Shown: positions 25,010-36,486, counted from the first letter of the stretch. The stretch is 64,000 nt of DNA from Ustulina deusta (GCA_023159155.1 JAJNNX010000087.1:1-64000); one strand, 5' to 3'. Notes: generated by a model not told the origin, from the letters alone. Numbers and translations are program-made.

Positions 25010-26682
25010 ATGGAGTTACTCAAGAACATATTACGGTTCCCCTACCACCTTGCCTCCTCACTGAGGATGAGCAAGCTGTCAGCTCTATCGTTCTTCACAA
25101 GTTGGCTTTGTTGGACTGTCGCCTGCATGCATTTCTATTGCCTACCATACTCAATGGAGGCTGTCGCCAAATCTCTCGGGGTTCCCCAGAGCACAGTCTC
25201 AGAAGCAAACACGACATCATTGCTGACTCGATCTGTTGGCGCCGCCATATTCGGAATTGTTGCGGACCAGTATGGTCGGAAGATCGCGATTCTTATCGAT
25301 CTCGTGCTCCTGGGTGTTTTCACGCTATCTTCAGGCTTCGTTCACACGAGCGCGCAGTTGATCGCGGTTCGCGTCCTTTTCGGTGACACCTCCCCCAGCC
25401 GTAATGAATGATACGTGTCTGATTACAAACTTCCAGGCGTTGCCTTTGGGGGACTTTATGGCCCTAACATGGCAGCTTGCCTCGAGGCAGTCCCTCGTAA
25501 AGCCCGGGGCGCAGTAGGGGGTTTCACTCAACAAGGCTTTGCGGCAGGCAACCTACTCGCCTCGGCCTTCCACTTAGCAACAAGTAACACAACTCATCTT
25601 ACATGAAATACCTATATTTCTAACGATTTCTTTAGATAAATACGGGTGGCAGCCGTTGTATTATGTTGCAGCGGGCTTGACGGTACCATGCTTTATCTTA
25701 CGTCTTGTCACACCTTCATATTCGGTCATTGGAGAAGCTGTGAGAGAGGCAGAGGGGACTGGTAGAGTGGGTGCTCCCAAGGTAGTCGGTGGTGAGCTGC
25801 TATTCTGGACCAAGTTCAGATACGCCGTTGTTCAACATTGGCCGATTTTTATATACACCTTGATCCTGACCTCGGCCTTCAATACCTTGGGACACGGACA
25901 CCTAGACCTTTACCCATCATTTCTTTCAACACAAAAGGGTTTGGACGTCCTACACCAGACGTGGGTAACTGTGATTCTTCAAAGTGGTGGTATTCTAGGT
26001 GGCCTTATTGGTGGCCACTTGTGCCTCCATAATGTGAAATGGGTGCCTTTTTGTTTTGCTATACTCATAGCTCCATTCCTACCACTATTCATTCTTCCCG
26101 ATTCATGGCATCTTCTGGCTCTCGGCGCTTTCTTCTTTGAGTTCTGTTATGGAAGTGCCATTGGGGCTCTTGGGAATATTTTGCAGATTATCAGCCCGCA
26201 CCCAGGGATTAGGGCAGCATTTGGTGGAGTAAGCATGGCACTACGTCGATGTCCCTGATACATTCATGGTGACGTTGTCTAATCCATATTGTGCAGGTTG
26301 CTTATAACCTCGGAAATGCAGTTTCCTCCTTTGCCCCTACGGCGGAGGCGCGACTCGGTGAAGAGAATCCGCTTCCCAATGGAAAGCCAAATTATGGCCA
26401 GACAATCCTCATACTAGCCGGTACCGTAAGCACAGGTACATTATATATTCGTAACAGAAAATAGCTGACGACAAGTAGTTGATCGGCGTATTGAGCATTG
26501 TACTCGCGTGCATGCCAATGGAGAATCTGAATATGGACTGGGATATGCAAGATCCAAGTCAGATTGAAGCATCTCAGCAAGCCATAAAAATAGTTCCGAA
26601 CGAACGGTCAGGCGAAGAAGCAGTGGAGAATGGCAAAGGCGACGTCATTCACATGGAAAACATAAGCGTTAGTCGTGCTTAA
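25010..26682 (+). CDS. MFS carboxylate transporter, Jen1-like
   Basis: Five exons keep one frame: 25,010-25,382, 25,437-25,583, 25,636-26,228, 26,297-26,425 and 26,479-26,682; 481 residues. Introns are 52-68 nt with consensus signals. About twelve hydrophobic segments are present. The MFS loop 2-3 signature appears as GIVADQYGRK. The stretch FNTLGHGHLDLYPSFL matches the conserved N-x-x-x-H-x-x-x-D motif of the Jen1 monocarboxylate/dicarboxylate:H+ symporters, where usual members read NxxSHGSQDLYPT. An in-frame upstream Met at 24,962 is an alternative start. It is divergent from the amidohydrolase about 290 bp away, so it probably shares its promoter. It likely imports the organic acid used by the cluster; the substrate is not determined by sequence. 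Confidence 0.88.
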
Positions 26683-28000
26683 AAGCAAACCTGAGAGGAT
26701 GTATGTGAAAAGCTCGAAGTGGGAAATTCAAAGGGATGTGAATTTCCGACATCAAGAGAGAGAAAGAAAGCAAGCCAACACCCTACAATAATGTGAGAGC
26801 GCCTCTAATTTAGGTTAAGTGCCTTGAGTTAGCTATAGAACATGCTGTTGCAATGCAGCAAAATGATATAGCTGCTTTAGCTACAAATTAACATACCTGA
26901 TCGACTTGGGGGTCAACTAACTAGAGAACATTTCAACCACAACATGATCTTTCTATATTATCCACCACAGGCTTTGATCGTTTTTCGCCATCCTGCATCT
27001 GTCCCGGATTCGGAAGTCAACGTGTTTTTGGATCTCCTCTGGGTTGTGGATGTTTGGATAGTAGTGGAGAAAAACCGCCAAGTCACCGATATGCGGATCC
27101 TGAGTGTCATGGGAGAAGGACGTGAACGAGACCCTTGTCCGATGACCAATCCATGGCTTCGCCATCTTGATGGTATCTCGATCCGGGGACGCTTTAATGA
27201 CAGCTGGCCCGAAATCTAGATTTTCAATGCAATGAACCGGGATCTAGTTGTGTTTGTGAGTATAATGAGGCTACTCGTATCCCCAAAAGAGCCGGCAGGC
27301 CATTCTCCTCAATCGAGAACCTCTCTAGGCGATTTGACACGTGTATTCGCATGGTTAGCCTTGAGAGAAGGCGAATCCGTCGGCTAGGGTAGCCTGGATG
27401 CAAGGGGGTGCTCCTCCATGCTCGTGTCAAAGAGAGCTTGCGAGAACGCCACGGCTGGATGCTCGTGGTTAGATGAAGGGGGTACATGTATTTCCAGCTC
27501 ATCGTGTTCCTGGCACGATATGAGCCCCCTCACGTCATTGGGAATAGCAGGAGTATGTCAACTTCCATTGAGACGAATGCGACCTCGTAGATTTCTCCAT
27601 CCATTATCTCGTCTCACCAGCCGGTCAAAGTTATGATACAGCTTCGATGGGTCAAGCACATCATTAAACCGCATTGTCCAGCACACGATCGTATATTCAG
27701 CGGGAACCCTGCATTAAGGTAGATGTAGGTATTGTAGGCACTTCAAGGGGCCCATCTTGTACTTGGTACGTGGCGGGCCTTTTGAGACTTGTCAGGCTAG
27801 TACACCCAGTTGATAGGTTCATGCCTGACCCCCGTATCTCACCACATCTAGGCTGGTACATGGTCCACACTCCCTACCATAAGCTCTCCATCCACTACAA
27901 CTCAGGACCACAGAATACAAAGATCAGCTTATTCAACGCCACCATCGCCACAGTCGCGGATCGAGACAGATACCGTTGTTACTACGCAACTTAGCGTTAT
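26683..28000. other. Gene-poor region with possible exon relics
   Basis: On the minus strand at about 27,200-26,955 a continuous frame reads like a genuine exon (SFSHDTQDPHIGDLAVF, HYYPNIHNPEEIQKHVDF), but it has no plausible start and I do not recognise the family. Frames further right are short and conflicting. It may be a decayed gene. Confidence 0.3.
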
Positions 28001-28208
28001 AATATTGCAGATGGTAACCACAGAGGAGCAGGCAGTCACGATAACACAGCTCGTTACAGAGGTGCAGGAGCATACAGTCACCTTTCGAGGTGGATATTGC
28101 AATGATGATGACGACTGCGCAGACCGGGTCGGATGTGCGGCAAAATGGGAGGACGATCAGGGAGTCTCATGGTGTAAGAATTATAGATGTCATTGTGGAT
28201 GGTGCTAA
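27957..28208 (+). CDS. Possible C-terminal exon of a small cysteine-rich protein
   Basis: An open frame through about 27,957-28,208 reads a Thr/Val/Gln-rich stretch (TVVTTQLSV, EEQAVTITQLVTEVQEHTV). It then runs into a cysteine-rich tail with GGYCNDDDDC, GCAAKW and WCKNYRCHCGWC before the stop. Seven cysteines lie in about 35 residues, the look of a disulfide-bonded secreted domain. No signal peptide or first exon could be placed upstream, so the gene may be partial or broken. Function unknown. Confidence 0.35.
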   Translation, partial: RIETDTVVTTQLSVIILQMVTTEEQAVTITQLVTEVQEHTVTFRGGYCNDDDDCADRVGCAAKWEDDQGVSWCKNYRCHCGWC

Positions 28209-28401
28209 ATCGAAGCTTTTTGGAGGTCGAGAGATGCTGTAGCATTAGGTAGAAAGGGGAAATTGTAGAAGAGATGGAGTATTTGACATGGGAACCACCG
28301 CGGGTGATAATATAGACACGCCCGTCGTACCTTCCCACAATGCCCGCGAGATCTAGCGTGGCAACCCGAAGCTGTCTGGGGCTATATAGCGTCCTACAGT
28401 A

Positions 28402-30190
28402 TTATTCTAGTTCAAAACTCTTCTTCTTCTTCTTCTTCCCCTTTTTCTTCTTCCTTTCTTCTTCCTCCTTTTCTTTTTCTTCCTTACGACTTCGAATAAC
28501 TTCAGACAGTGTTTGAAGTTGTTCAATAAATCCAAACATGGCTCCCTTTGTCTCGTCGTTCCACGTTTGCTCAGAAATTCTTATAGGACACTCGGCTAGC
28601 TTCTTCTGTTTATGTAAGGAGAGTAGATGTCCGAACAACCCCCCAAAGAGATCCTCTCCCCAAATGACCCGCGGGCGGCTTGAGTGCTCCATAGCCCTGA
28701 ATGCGTTGCTCATATTGTCCCTATCCTGAAAAAAATCGCCTCTACATACGAGTCTCTCACAGTAGATAAGTAAGCCTGCTAAGCCAGACGCAGCTGCTGT
28801 GGCCACAGAACTTCCGGGCTCGTAATCCAATCGCATCTTGAGTAAGACTTGTTCCTTGGGTTTAGTGCTGAGCAGTACACCAAGACCCCTACTCTACGCG
28901 CACGATGAAAGGCGTCCTCAAGTGCGTGTATGTCATCCTCGGTTGATTTTGTCTCCATGGTGCAGCTCATAGATATGATGCCTACACGGCAGTCAACTGC
29001 CCAGTTTATCGCCTACTCCATGTCAGAATATACCTGCAACGCTTCTAAGAAACGGCTCTTACCTGCGCTGCGGATTTTGCTGTGACTTGTAGTCCGCCGT
29101 TACTGCTAGCTTTTAAATAGGTGTCCCGAAACGTACATGTTTATCATATCCCTCGGAGTTTGTCGGGGATAAAATGATCTAATCCAAGCAATATTGTCAT
29201 CATAACTATCTAAAGCGTCATCAAAACCGTAATCGAGGACCGCAATCCCGACAGGGCTGGCGCTTTTGTACGGGATGGTTCGAATGAAGGTTGCGAAATC
29301 TTCAATGCAATTCACCCAGGCATTCTCCCTGCAGGGCGTTAGCTTTCTAGCAGTCCATGACGGTGACCAGCTTTGTACTCACGAACGTCCGCATATTATC
29401 CCACTTCTTGTAATATATCCGCTGGTCTCAAATCCCGCCCTGGAAATTCTTGGAGCCCGAGTCGTCAGTAGTGTTTGGCCGTTCTGAGCAGTCCAAGCGG
29501 TGGGCGATACGCGACTGAAGATAGGTCCTGTCATCTCTCTCTGGAAGGGATTATGTGATTGAAAGGGCACACCAGATTTGAGATATTGGGCATGTCGCTC
29601 CGTAGTAGCTGGACTAACAAATGCGTTCCGTTGGTACGCTTCGGCCTCTTCGTTCTTGCCCAAATCCTGCAAAACCAATACTAGGTTGCAGAGGCTCGTT
29701 AGTGTGTCGGGATGCTCCCGACCCAGCTCCTTTCCTGCTATTCTCAACGCCCATTCACAGAACCTTTTTGCATCTTTGTGGTCGCCTAATACACGTAGTA
29801 CAGACGCTAGATTAGTAACGCTTGTTAGTGTATCAAGGTGGGACACCCCGAGTACCCTCTCTCTCCCTTCCAACGCCCGTCGATGGAACGCTTCCCCCTC
29901 TTTATGCTTGCCTAAATCACATAATACTAAGCCCAGGTTGCTAAGACTCGTTAAAGTGTCGCAATGGTCTTCCCTTAGAGATTCCTCCCTTTGCTCTAGC
30001 ACCCGTCGATGTAGGATTTCTGCTTCTTCGTACTTTCGTAGATCTTGCAACACTAATGCAAGGTTTTCAAGGCTCAGTAGCGTATCAGAATTGCCTTTCC
30101 CCAGCACCGTCTCCCTTCCCTCCAGTGTCTGTCGATGTAACGCTTCGGCCTCTTCGTACCTGCCCAGCGGGATGAAATCCCTAGACCATG
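28402..30190 (-). pseudogene. TPR (kinesin-light-chain type) plus S8 subtilase protein, internally deleted
   Basis: Reading right to left, the first ~200 residues are four to five 42-residue TPR_12 repeats of the type EEAEALHRQTLEGRE / HPDTLTSLCNLVLVLQDLGK. A linker follows, then a clean 54 nt intron (29,329-29,382) leading into a subtilase domain. Its Asp motif is GIAVLDYGFDDA. The His region stops at YVSGHL and is cut and frameshifted before VTAKSAAQ. An intron follows, then INWAVD and IISMSCTME. The sequence jumps from ALNPRNK straight to the Ser motif EPGSSVATAAASGLAGLL, which lies in another frame. So two internal deletions or frameshifts remove the catalytic His environment and the stretch before Ser. 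The C-terminus is a Lys/Glu-rich low-complexity tail. The right (N-terminal) end abuts the O-methyltransferase fragment. Confidence 0.75.
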
Positions 30191-30198
30191 TTCCGGGT

Positions 30199-30838
30199 TG
30201 CGGAGACGCTTTTGTTGCCAAGGCCTACGATTGGGCTTCCCTCGGAGATGTACTCATCGTGAATGTGGGTGGGCAACGAGGCTCAGTCGCGATAGACTTG
30301 GCAAGTAAGTTTGAGAACGTCAAACTGCTTGTCCAGGATGCAGCCATAGTCATTGAAAGCGCCGACTCCGCCGTTCCCAACCAGTTGAAAGAGCGCGTCC
30401 AGTTCATGGAACACGAGCTCTTTGGAAATCAGACGGTGCAAGCAGACGTCTATTTCTTCCGCATGATCCTCCGTTCTTGGGGCGATAAATACGCTGTCAA
30501 CATCTTGAAAGCTCAGATTCCCGCCCTTCGGCCCGGAGCAAAGATCCTCATTCAGGACGCATGTATGCCAGGGCCGGACAGTGCTAGTCCATTATGGAGA
30601 GAGCGAGTTATGAGGTATGCAACTTTGTTAGGTATAACGGATGAACTCGTATGCTTATTGACAAAAACTCACAAGGTCGGTTGACATGGCGTTGAAATTC
30701 TACTTCAACAGCTACGAAAGACATCTGGACGAATGGAAATCGCTTCTCGCAGCGGCAGATAAGCGATTCGTCCTACATCGGGTGTTTGAGACCATGGACT
30801 CTCAGCTAACTATCCTTGAAGTTCACTGGGATGTGTAA
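30199..30838 (+). pseudogene. SAM-dependent O-methyltransferase, C-terminal fragment
   Basis: Homology starts abruptly around 30,210 with FVAKAYDWASLGD and the SAM-binding motif VLIVNVGGQRGSVAIDLA. It continues through LLVQDAAIVIE, ADVYFFRMILRSWGDKYAV (catalytic-site region) and GAKILIQDACMPG. A 61 nt intron (30,615-30,675; GTATGC...ACAAG) joins RVMR to SVDMALKFYFNSYERHLDEW, and the protein ends ILEVHWDV at 30,838. The N-terminal winged-helix dimerisation half (about 180-200 residues) is missing, replaced by the antisense TPR gene. The family methylates fungal polyketides. As a truncated copy without promoter or start, it is most likely dead. Confidence 0.8.
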
Positions 30839-31961
30839 CTTGGCATGGCAGTCCATCAATTCCAGGTTCGTTGGCTATCCGAGCTTTGAGGTACATCGTG
30901 CAATGGGTAATTTCTATTCTCAAAAAAGCTAGGTATCTCCTGGCTTGCATTCAGTCATTCTTTGGGTCAGGCTGGCAGTGGGGGTACGGCTTTGAGATTG
31001 CGTCGACCAAAGTGCAGCTTGGACTCCCTTAGAGCAAGGTAGACATACTTAGTACAACACTCTCCCTTGGATCCAAGCCTGGTTTTTTCCGAACAGGTTT
31101 CCTACAGCTACTCCCAGCTTTTCATTCCTAAGAATCAAATGAATCGTATTGTCTGTTATTCTGGTGTCTTCCATCTCTCGGAAATAGACGAGCGCAAAGC
31201 TGCTGGAAACTGCTTGATCTTGTAGGAGCTACTTGCATATGTTAATTGTTGTTGTTCCTTAATCGAAAAGAGCCTTGCAGCCATTCGACCCTCCCTTCGC
31301 ATACAATTGGTGGTAAAAACCAACGCGCGCGTCCATCTCCGTCATTTTCAGGCATTTCGATGAATATCGAATCCATTGAACTCGGCAAAGCATTTCAAAA
31401 TATCATGTTCATAAGGTGCTTTCTGGGATTGTCGAGAGAGTAGCGCCTTGCTTCAAACGGAGAAGAGAGAGGAGGGAGGTCAAGAACAGTGGGAGGGGTG
31501 GAGGGGTCCAACGGGGGGCCGGGCAGTAGGAACAATAATTGGAGTGACATCCTTCGATAACAGGGTGCTGCTGTCAAAAAGTACCATTAAAAAGTTACCG
31601 TTAAAAATAGTAGAACTTATACAACCAACCATAATTATAAATATACCCCTCAGCAATACGGCTTCTCCAACACGATGTACCGATGATAAGACCTGCATGA
31701 CACTGCGCTGTTGGTTAGGGGATTTTATTTGCTCACTACGTTGGCCCCTTTTGGACCCTGCGGCAAGGCTGGGAAAAAGGGGGAAGGCGCGAGATGGGTA
31801 AAACTCACAGGATTCAACATGATTGGATAAGATGATGGATCGTCCTTCTTTGCGCCCCGGTATTATTTATTCGGATTATTCGCTGAACAACACTGCAATC
31901 TTCCCACACCACATGTCTTTGGCTCGCGTTATCCGGTCCCAATTACATACCATCAATTGCA
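30839..31961. other. No gene seen
   Basis: About 1.1 kb between two gene fragments, with only short frames, a GGGGCCGGGC-type patch near 31,500 and no recognisable domain. Confidence 0.4.
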
Positions 31962-32141
31962 ATGGATACGATGACGCCGCCCCCTATGAATCCGAATGAC
32001 CCTGGACGTGGGATTTGGTTTATCGGTTTGACGTGGACATTCACCATTCTAAGTCTACTCGTCGTCGCCACTCGTTTTTGGGTCCGCATCGCGGTTACTC
32101 ATATATTGTATGTTGAAATCGGTTGTAATTCGAGGGAGTGA
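31962..32141 (+). pseudogene. N-terminal fragment of a rhodopsin-like (Pth11-related) membrane protein
   Basis: The frame begins MDTMTPPPMNPNDPGRG and runs into one strong transmembrane helix, IWFIGLTWTFTILSLLVVA, followed by RFWVRI. This is the standard start of the fungal rhodopsin-domain family (NPDDPGRG...TM1...RxYVR). After about 48 residues similarity ends, and the frame reads into the antisense MFS fragment and stops at 32,141. The other six helices are absent. Confidence 0.6.
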
Positions 32142-32433
32142 AGTGGCTGGTCTGCGATGAGTAAGTGATAGAAAGAGGGTGGTCTTTGGACATACCAAGA
32201 ATATAATGATCGAAACACATCAAGAACACAATTGACATCATGCCTACTGTAAATACAACAAGTGGCAAACCGTGCATGGTCGAGTCCTTCTCTGGGCCAG
32301 GTTCAATCTTATTGAGAGCATGTTGAATGTGCGAATGTGATGTCTCGATTTCTAGTGCTGCACTGTCAACGGCCACCGGAGTGCCTATACCAACACTTTT
32401 AGTCGAGCTGGAGTCTATTTGTCCAGGAGACAT
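32105..32433 (-). pseudogene. N-terminal fragment of an MFS drug-type transporter
   Basis: The frame starts MSPGQIDSSS with a polar N-tail of about 55 residues. It then enters a first helix, LVVFTVGMMSIVFLMCFDHYIL, in the position of helix 1 in DHA-type MFS proteins (LDxTIV-like). A GTATGT donor follows at the codon after YIL. A short piece that could read TSHF, as in the usual IPKITSHF, precedes the break. Everything beyond is lost where the rhodopsin fragment begins on the other strand. Confidence 0.5.
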
Positions 32434-33020
32434 AGTTGGTCGAGATTCAGTTCTTTGAGCAACCGACCAAGGTATGCCAGGATGACGATTTAGGTAGCGT
32501 ATCTTTTAGACCGGACGAGAAACAAGAAAACGAAATGGAAGAAGAGAAATTATAGAGATTAAAAAGCTTCCATTCTAAGAGAAGCTGAGATTATATCAAA
32601 CCAACAACACCATCTCCAACAAGAAAAAAAAAAGTACTGATTGAACATGCTCTCCATCCCTAGGTACTATATAAGCGAGCTAATCAATCGAGTCTTCTTA
32701 CTAGTAGTTCTGTATAATACCTACATATAACAGTCTTTCTTGGACTTAACTAACTGTTTATGGCCAGTACCCTGTATCTGACAAAGGGAGCCTTACAGGG
32801 ATTCCATTTGCGTCTGTTACATAGTATTACCTGTTGGCTGTAGGTGATACTCAGTATTACCAACTACAGCACCTGAGGGAGCATTGAATCCTTTGTAAGC
32901 GTGCCGCACTCTGCTACATAATATGGCGGCATCATTCATTTTCACCCCTCATCCTCATCCTCTTCTCTCACTTCCTTTTCACTTTTCTCGCGTCCTCAGA
33001 GCCCGTAATATTTTTCATAT
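32434..33020. promoter_or_regulatory. 5' flank of the NRPS-like gene
   Basis: About 590 bp without frames. It carries CTATATAAG near 32,668 and a pyrimidine-rich stretch (32,940-32,990) just before the ATG, as is common in ascomycete core promoters. Confidence 0.4.
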
Positions 33021-36000
33021 GTGATCCGCACTGCTCGAACTGACTCCATGGCAGGCGATAGAGTTGCAAGCGGTCTCTGGCGAGAATTCACCTTGCCGCA
33101 GATTGTTGACAAGGTGGCTCATGAGGAGCCCGACTACTTATACGGATCGTGGCCGGTAGAGCAGAGCTCGTACTTGGCCGGCGTGCGAAATATCACCTAT
33201 GCTCAACTGGCCAACATCGTGAACGGTTTGGCATGGTGGCTGGTCAAGCAGCTGGGTCCCGACAAACAGCGTGAAGTCCTAGCCTACGTAGGTCCTAATG
33301 ACGTACGGTTCACGGCCCTGGTGCTGGCGGCCATGAAGACGGGCCACAGGGTGAGCAGCATCGTCTACGATGACGGGAGGCGAGTTAAATGATCTATAGC
33401 TCTTTCTCACTTCACCACGCAACAGCCCAATAGCCCATCGCAAGCTTTTCGGTTCGCTCAAGTGCGAAAGCCTCATCACGCCGGATCCAACACACCCACC
33501 CACTAGAGCAATTCTTGAGGCTGTTGAACTCTGCCGACCCATTACGATCCCAAGTATTGAGGACCTCCTTTTCACCGTGCACGCAGTGTACACAAAGGAT
33601 AAGGCCTTGGATGGGTCACTATTGGATACGCTGTTCATCATGTACGTTTCGGAAAGTTGAAGCATAGATGAGGGTTCTCTAATTTGAGATTTAGCCACAC
33701 TTCTGGTTCGACGAGTATACCGAAGCCCCTAAATTGGACCCAAGCGACTGCGATGCGACACATTGAAGCCAGTAGTCGGGATCCGTCTACCGGGTTGATG
33801 TCTATTGACTCGTTCATCCACGGCAAACGGGTATTGTCGACACTACCACCATTTCATGTATGTCAGCCGGGATTAAGCCCAACTAGGGGTACATCCACTG
33901 AAGACTAGCGCTGATAACTTATAGGGTGCTGGTCTGGTGCAGCATCTACTGTACGCCATTCCCTTTGGCAATATTCCAGTGATTCCAGCGACAACAGGGG
34001 CAATCGTCACAGCCAAGGGCGTCGTAGATGCCCTCAAGCAGACGCCCGCCGACGTGGCAGTCATGGTACCATCCATAGTAGCCGAGCTCTCCCAGAGTCC
34101 AGAGTTGCTCGATTACTGTGCTAAGAACCTCCAACTCATCCTATATATCGGGGGCGACCTACCGCAAGCTGTGGGCGATCGTGTCGCCTCCAAGGTTCGG
34201 CTTTGTTGCTGGTGGGGAGCATCTGAAGTGGGCATGCCGCAGCAGATGATTGTACCCGAGTTGGAATCGCAAAAAGGCGGTTGGCGCTACGTTCGTTTTC
34301 ACCCTTGCGCGGGTGCGACCTTTGACAAGGTAAACGACGGTCTCCACGAACTCGTGATAAGTCGCGATGAGACACGCATCGACACGCAAACCAGCTTCAC
34401 CATTGGCGGCTTCGAGGATTTCACAGAGTACCGTACTCGTGATTTGTTCGAGCCCCATCCAGTGGTGCCGGACTCCTGGCGCTGGTGTGCCCGGGCGGAC
34501 GACATCATCGTCTTCCTAAATGGCGAAAAAACGAACCCAGTGTCGATGGAACAGCAGATTGTCGCTCACAACCCGGGCTTGATCAGCGGTGCTATAGTCA
34601 TCGGCGCTCAGAGGTTCGAAGCGGCGCTGATCATTGAGCCAGCAGCCAACGACGTCCCTCTAACAACAGCCGAGCAAGCCTCTCTGATTGAACGTGTGTG
34701 GCCAAGCGTCGACGAAGCGAACCGTAGCGCGCCCGCCCATGCAAGAATTGACAAGTCGTTAATCCTGGTCGCTCCTCAGCCCCTCATACGGGCTGGGAAG
34801 GGCACAATTCAGCGGGCTGCAAGCGTTTTGCAATACACGGCCGATATAGACAAGTTGTACTCAAATACCAATATCTCCTCATATGTATATGGCGATGGAG
34901 ACGAGGCAACTAGCGCTCAGATCATGGAGGCGGCAGATGTGAATATGGTTATACGACTGATTCAAGACACTATTCGCGACATGAAAGGCCTCACAGAGAT
35001 GGACGATGACACGAGTTTTTTCGACGGCGGCCTAGATTCGCTGCAGGCCTTACAACTTGTACGAACGATGCGGAAGGCTATCCGTTGCCCCAGTCTCGCG
35101 CTATCAACTGTCTATCAGAACCCAACCGCAAGGCAGCTCGCCACAGCAGTGGCATTCGGCTCAAGCGATGGCTCTGATGACCAGAAGGTCTCAGAACAGC
35201 TCTTGGCCACCTACCGAGGGCTTTTGCAAGGGATCCCAAAGCTCGCTGATGCCCCGAGCAAAGAGGACGAGGGGCCCGTGGACATCCTCTTGACGGGCTC
35301 GACCGGGACACTAGGCACATCCATTCTCTACGCGCTCCTCAAGCACCCCAGCGTCCGCCATATTTTCTGCCTCAATCGAAGTCCAGATGGCGGTCGAGCA
35401 GCCCAGCTCGAGCGATTCGCCGCATCCAATCTAGGAACAGACATACTGAGCAGCCGTGTCACATTCTTGCAGACAGATCTAACGGATCCGAAACTCGGTT
35501 TGGACGAAGAAACGTACGCAACGCTCCGCGCCCGCGTCGGGCTGTTCATCCACAATGCCTGGCCCGTCAACTTCAACCTCAATCTTCTGGCCTTTCGGCC
35601 GCTGTTCGCGGGTCTCGTGAACCTCTTCAAATTCGCAGCCGACGCCGCCCCGCGCACTGTGCGGACCTTCTTCGTCTCGAGTGTCAGCGCCGTGTCCGGC
35701 ATTGGCACCGGAGCGCCCGAAGAGGCCGTGCCGGACGAGGTCGGGCCCCTTGCCGCGCCTCTCGCGAACGGATAGGCGCGCAGTAAGCGCCTGGCCGAAT
35801 TACTGTGCGACTCCGCAGCCCGACAACTTGGCCGTCCCGTAACCATCTTGCGCATTGGTCAGGTTGCCGGGTCTACGGTCCAGCGGGGCGCCGTCTGGAA
35901 CCGGTCCGAATGGTTCCCGAGCCTGGTCATCAGTTCCTTGCTGCGCTTGAAATCCCTACCCGACAGCCTCGGCCCCCAGTTCTCTGAGGTGGACTGGGTT

Positions 36001-36486
36001 CCATCGGACGTGCTGGGTGCGGTTATCGCTGATCTCGTCCTGGCTGTTCCGGACACAACGCGGGGTGGCGGTGCCGAGGTCTTCAATGTGCGGAACCCGA
36101 ATACGACATCTTGGAGTTCGCTTATCCCGATGATCAAAGAAGCAGCCAAGACGAAGTCTGAGCAGAATATACAAGTCGTCTCGCCTGCGGTGTGGCTGGC
36201 CCAGCTCCAGGAGAGCGTAGAAAGCGACAGCAATGACGCAGGCGCCGGGTTAACCGGGCCACTCGTGGCCAAGAACCCGGCTGTGAAGTTAGTTGATTTC
36301 TACCGCGAGGGCCTGTGGCCACGCTTGCCGTCGGATGCCCCATTACAGCTGCCGATGGTTGTCGCTCGGGCGGTGGCCACTAGTGATACCCTACGCAACA
36401 TCCCGCCTGTAAGGCCAGAGTGGATGAGGAAATGGGTCGCGGAGTGGATGGAAGATGTAGATCCAGTTGCTACCGAGTCGCTATAA
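33021..36486 (+). pseudogene. NRPS-like adenylate-forming carboxylate reductase (A-T-R), inactivated
   Basis: Exons 33,021-33,350, about 33,426-33,641, 33,695-33,857 and 33,925-36,486. The A domain opens with NITYAQLANIVNGLAWWL, has FIIHTSGST (A3) and WCARADDIIVFLNGEK (A7/A8), then a thiolation site DDTSFFDGGLDSLQALQL with its serine. The thioester-reductase SDR domain begins ILLTGSTGTLGTSIL. Two lesions are visible. A one-base frameshift lies around 33,445, where PNSPSQA must change frame to continue as LFGSLKC. A TAG stop at 35,773-35,775 stands where the family has the catalytic Tyr of YxxxK (NG-stop-ARSK). The frame resumes immediately and runs to 36,486 with ELLCDSAARQLGRPVTILR. Intact members reduce an aryl or aliphatic acid to an aldehyde using ATP and NADPH. 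Confidence 0.88.

Noticed and set aside
29578..30198. Plus-strand open frame joined to the methyltransferase fragment, suggesting a longer N-terminus
   Set aside because: It is the antisense of the TPR repeats and has none of the methyltransferase N-terminal domain.
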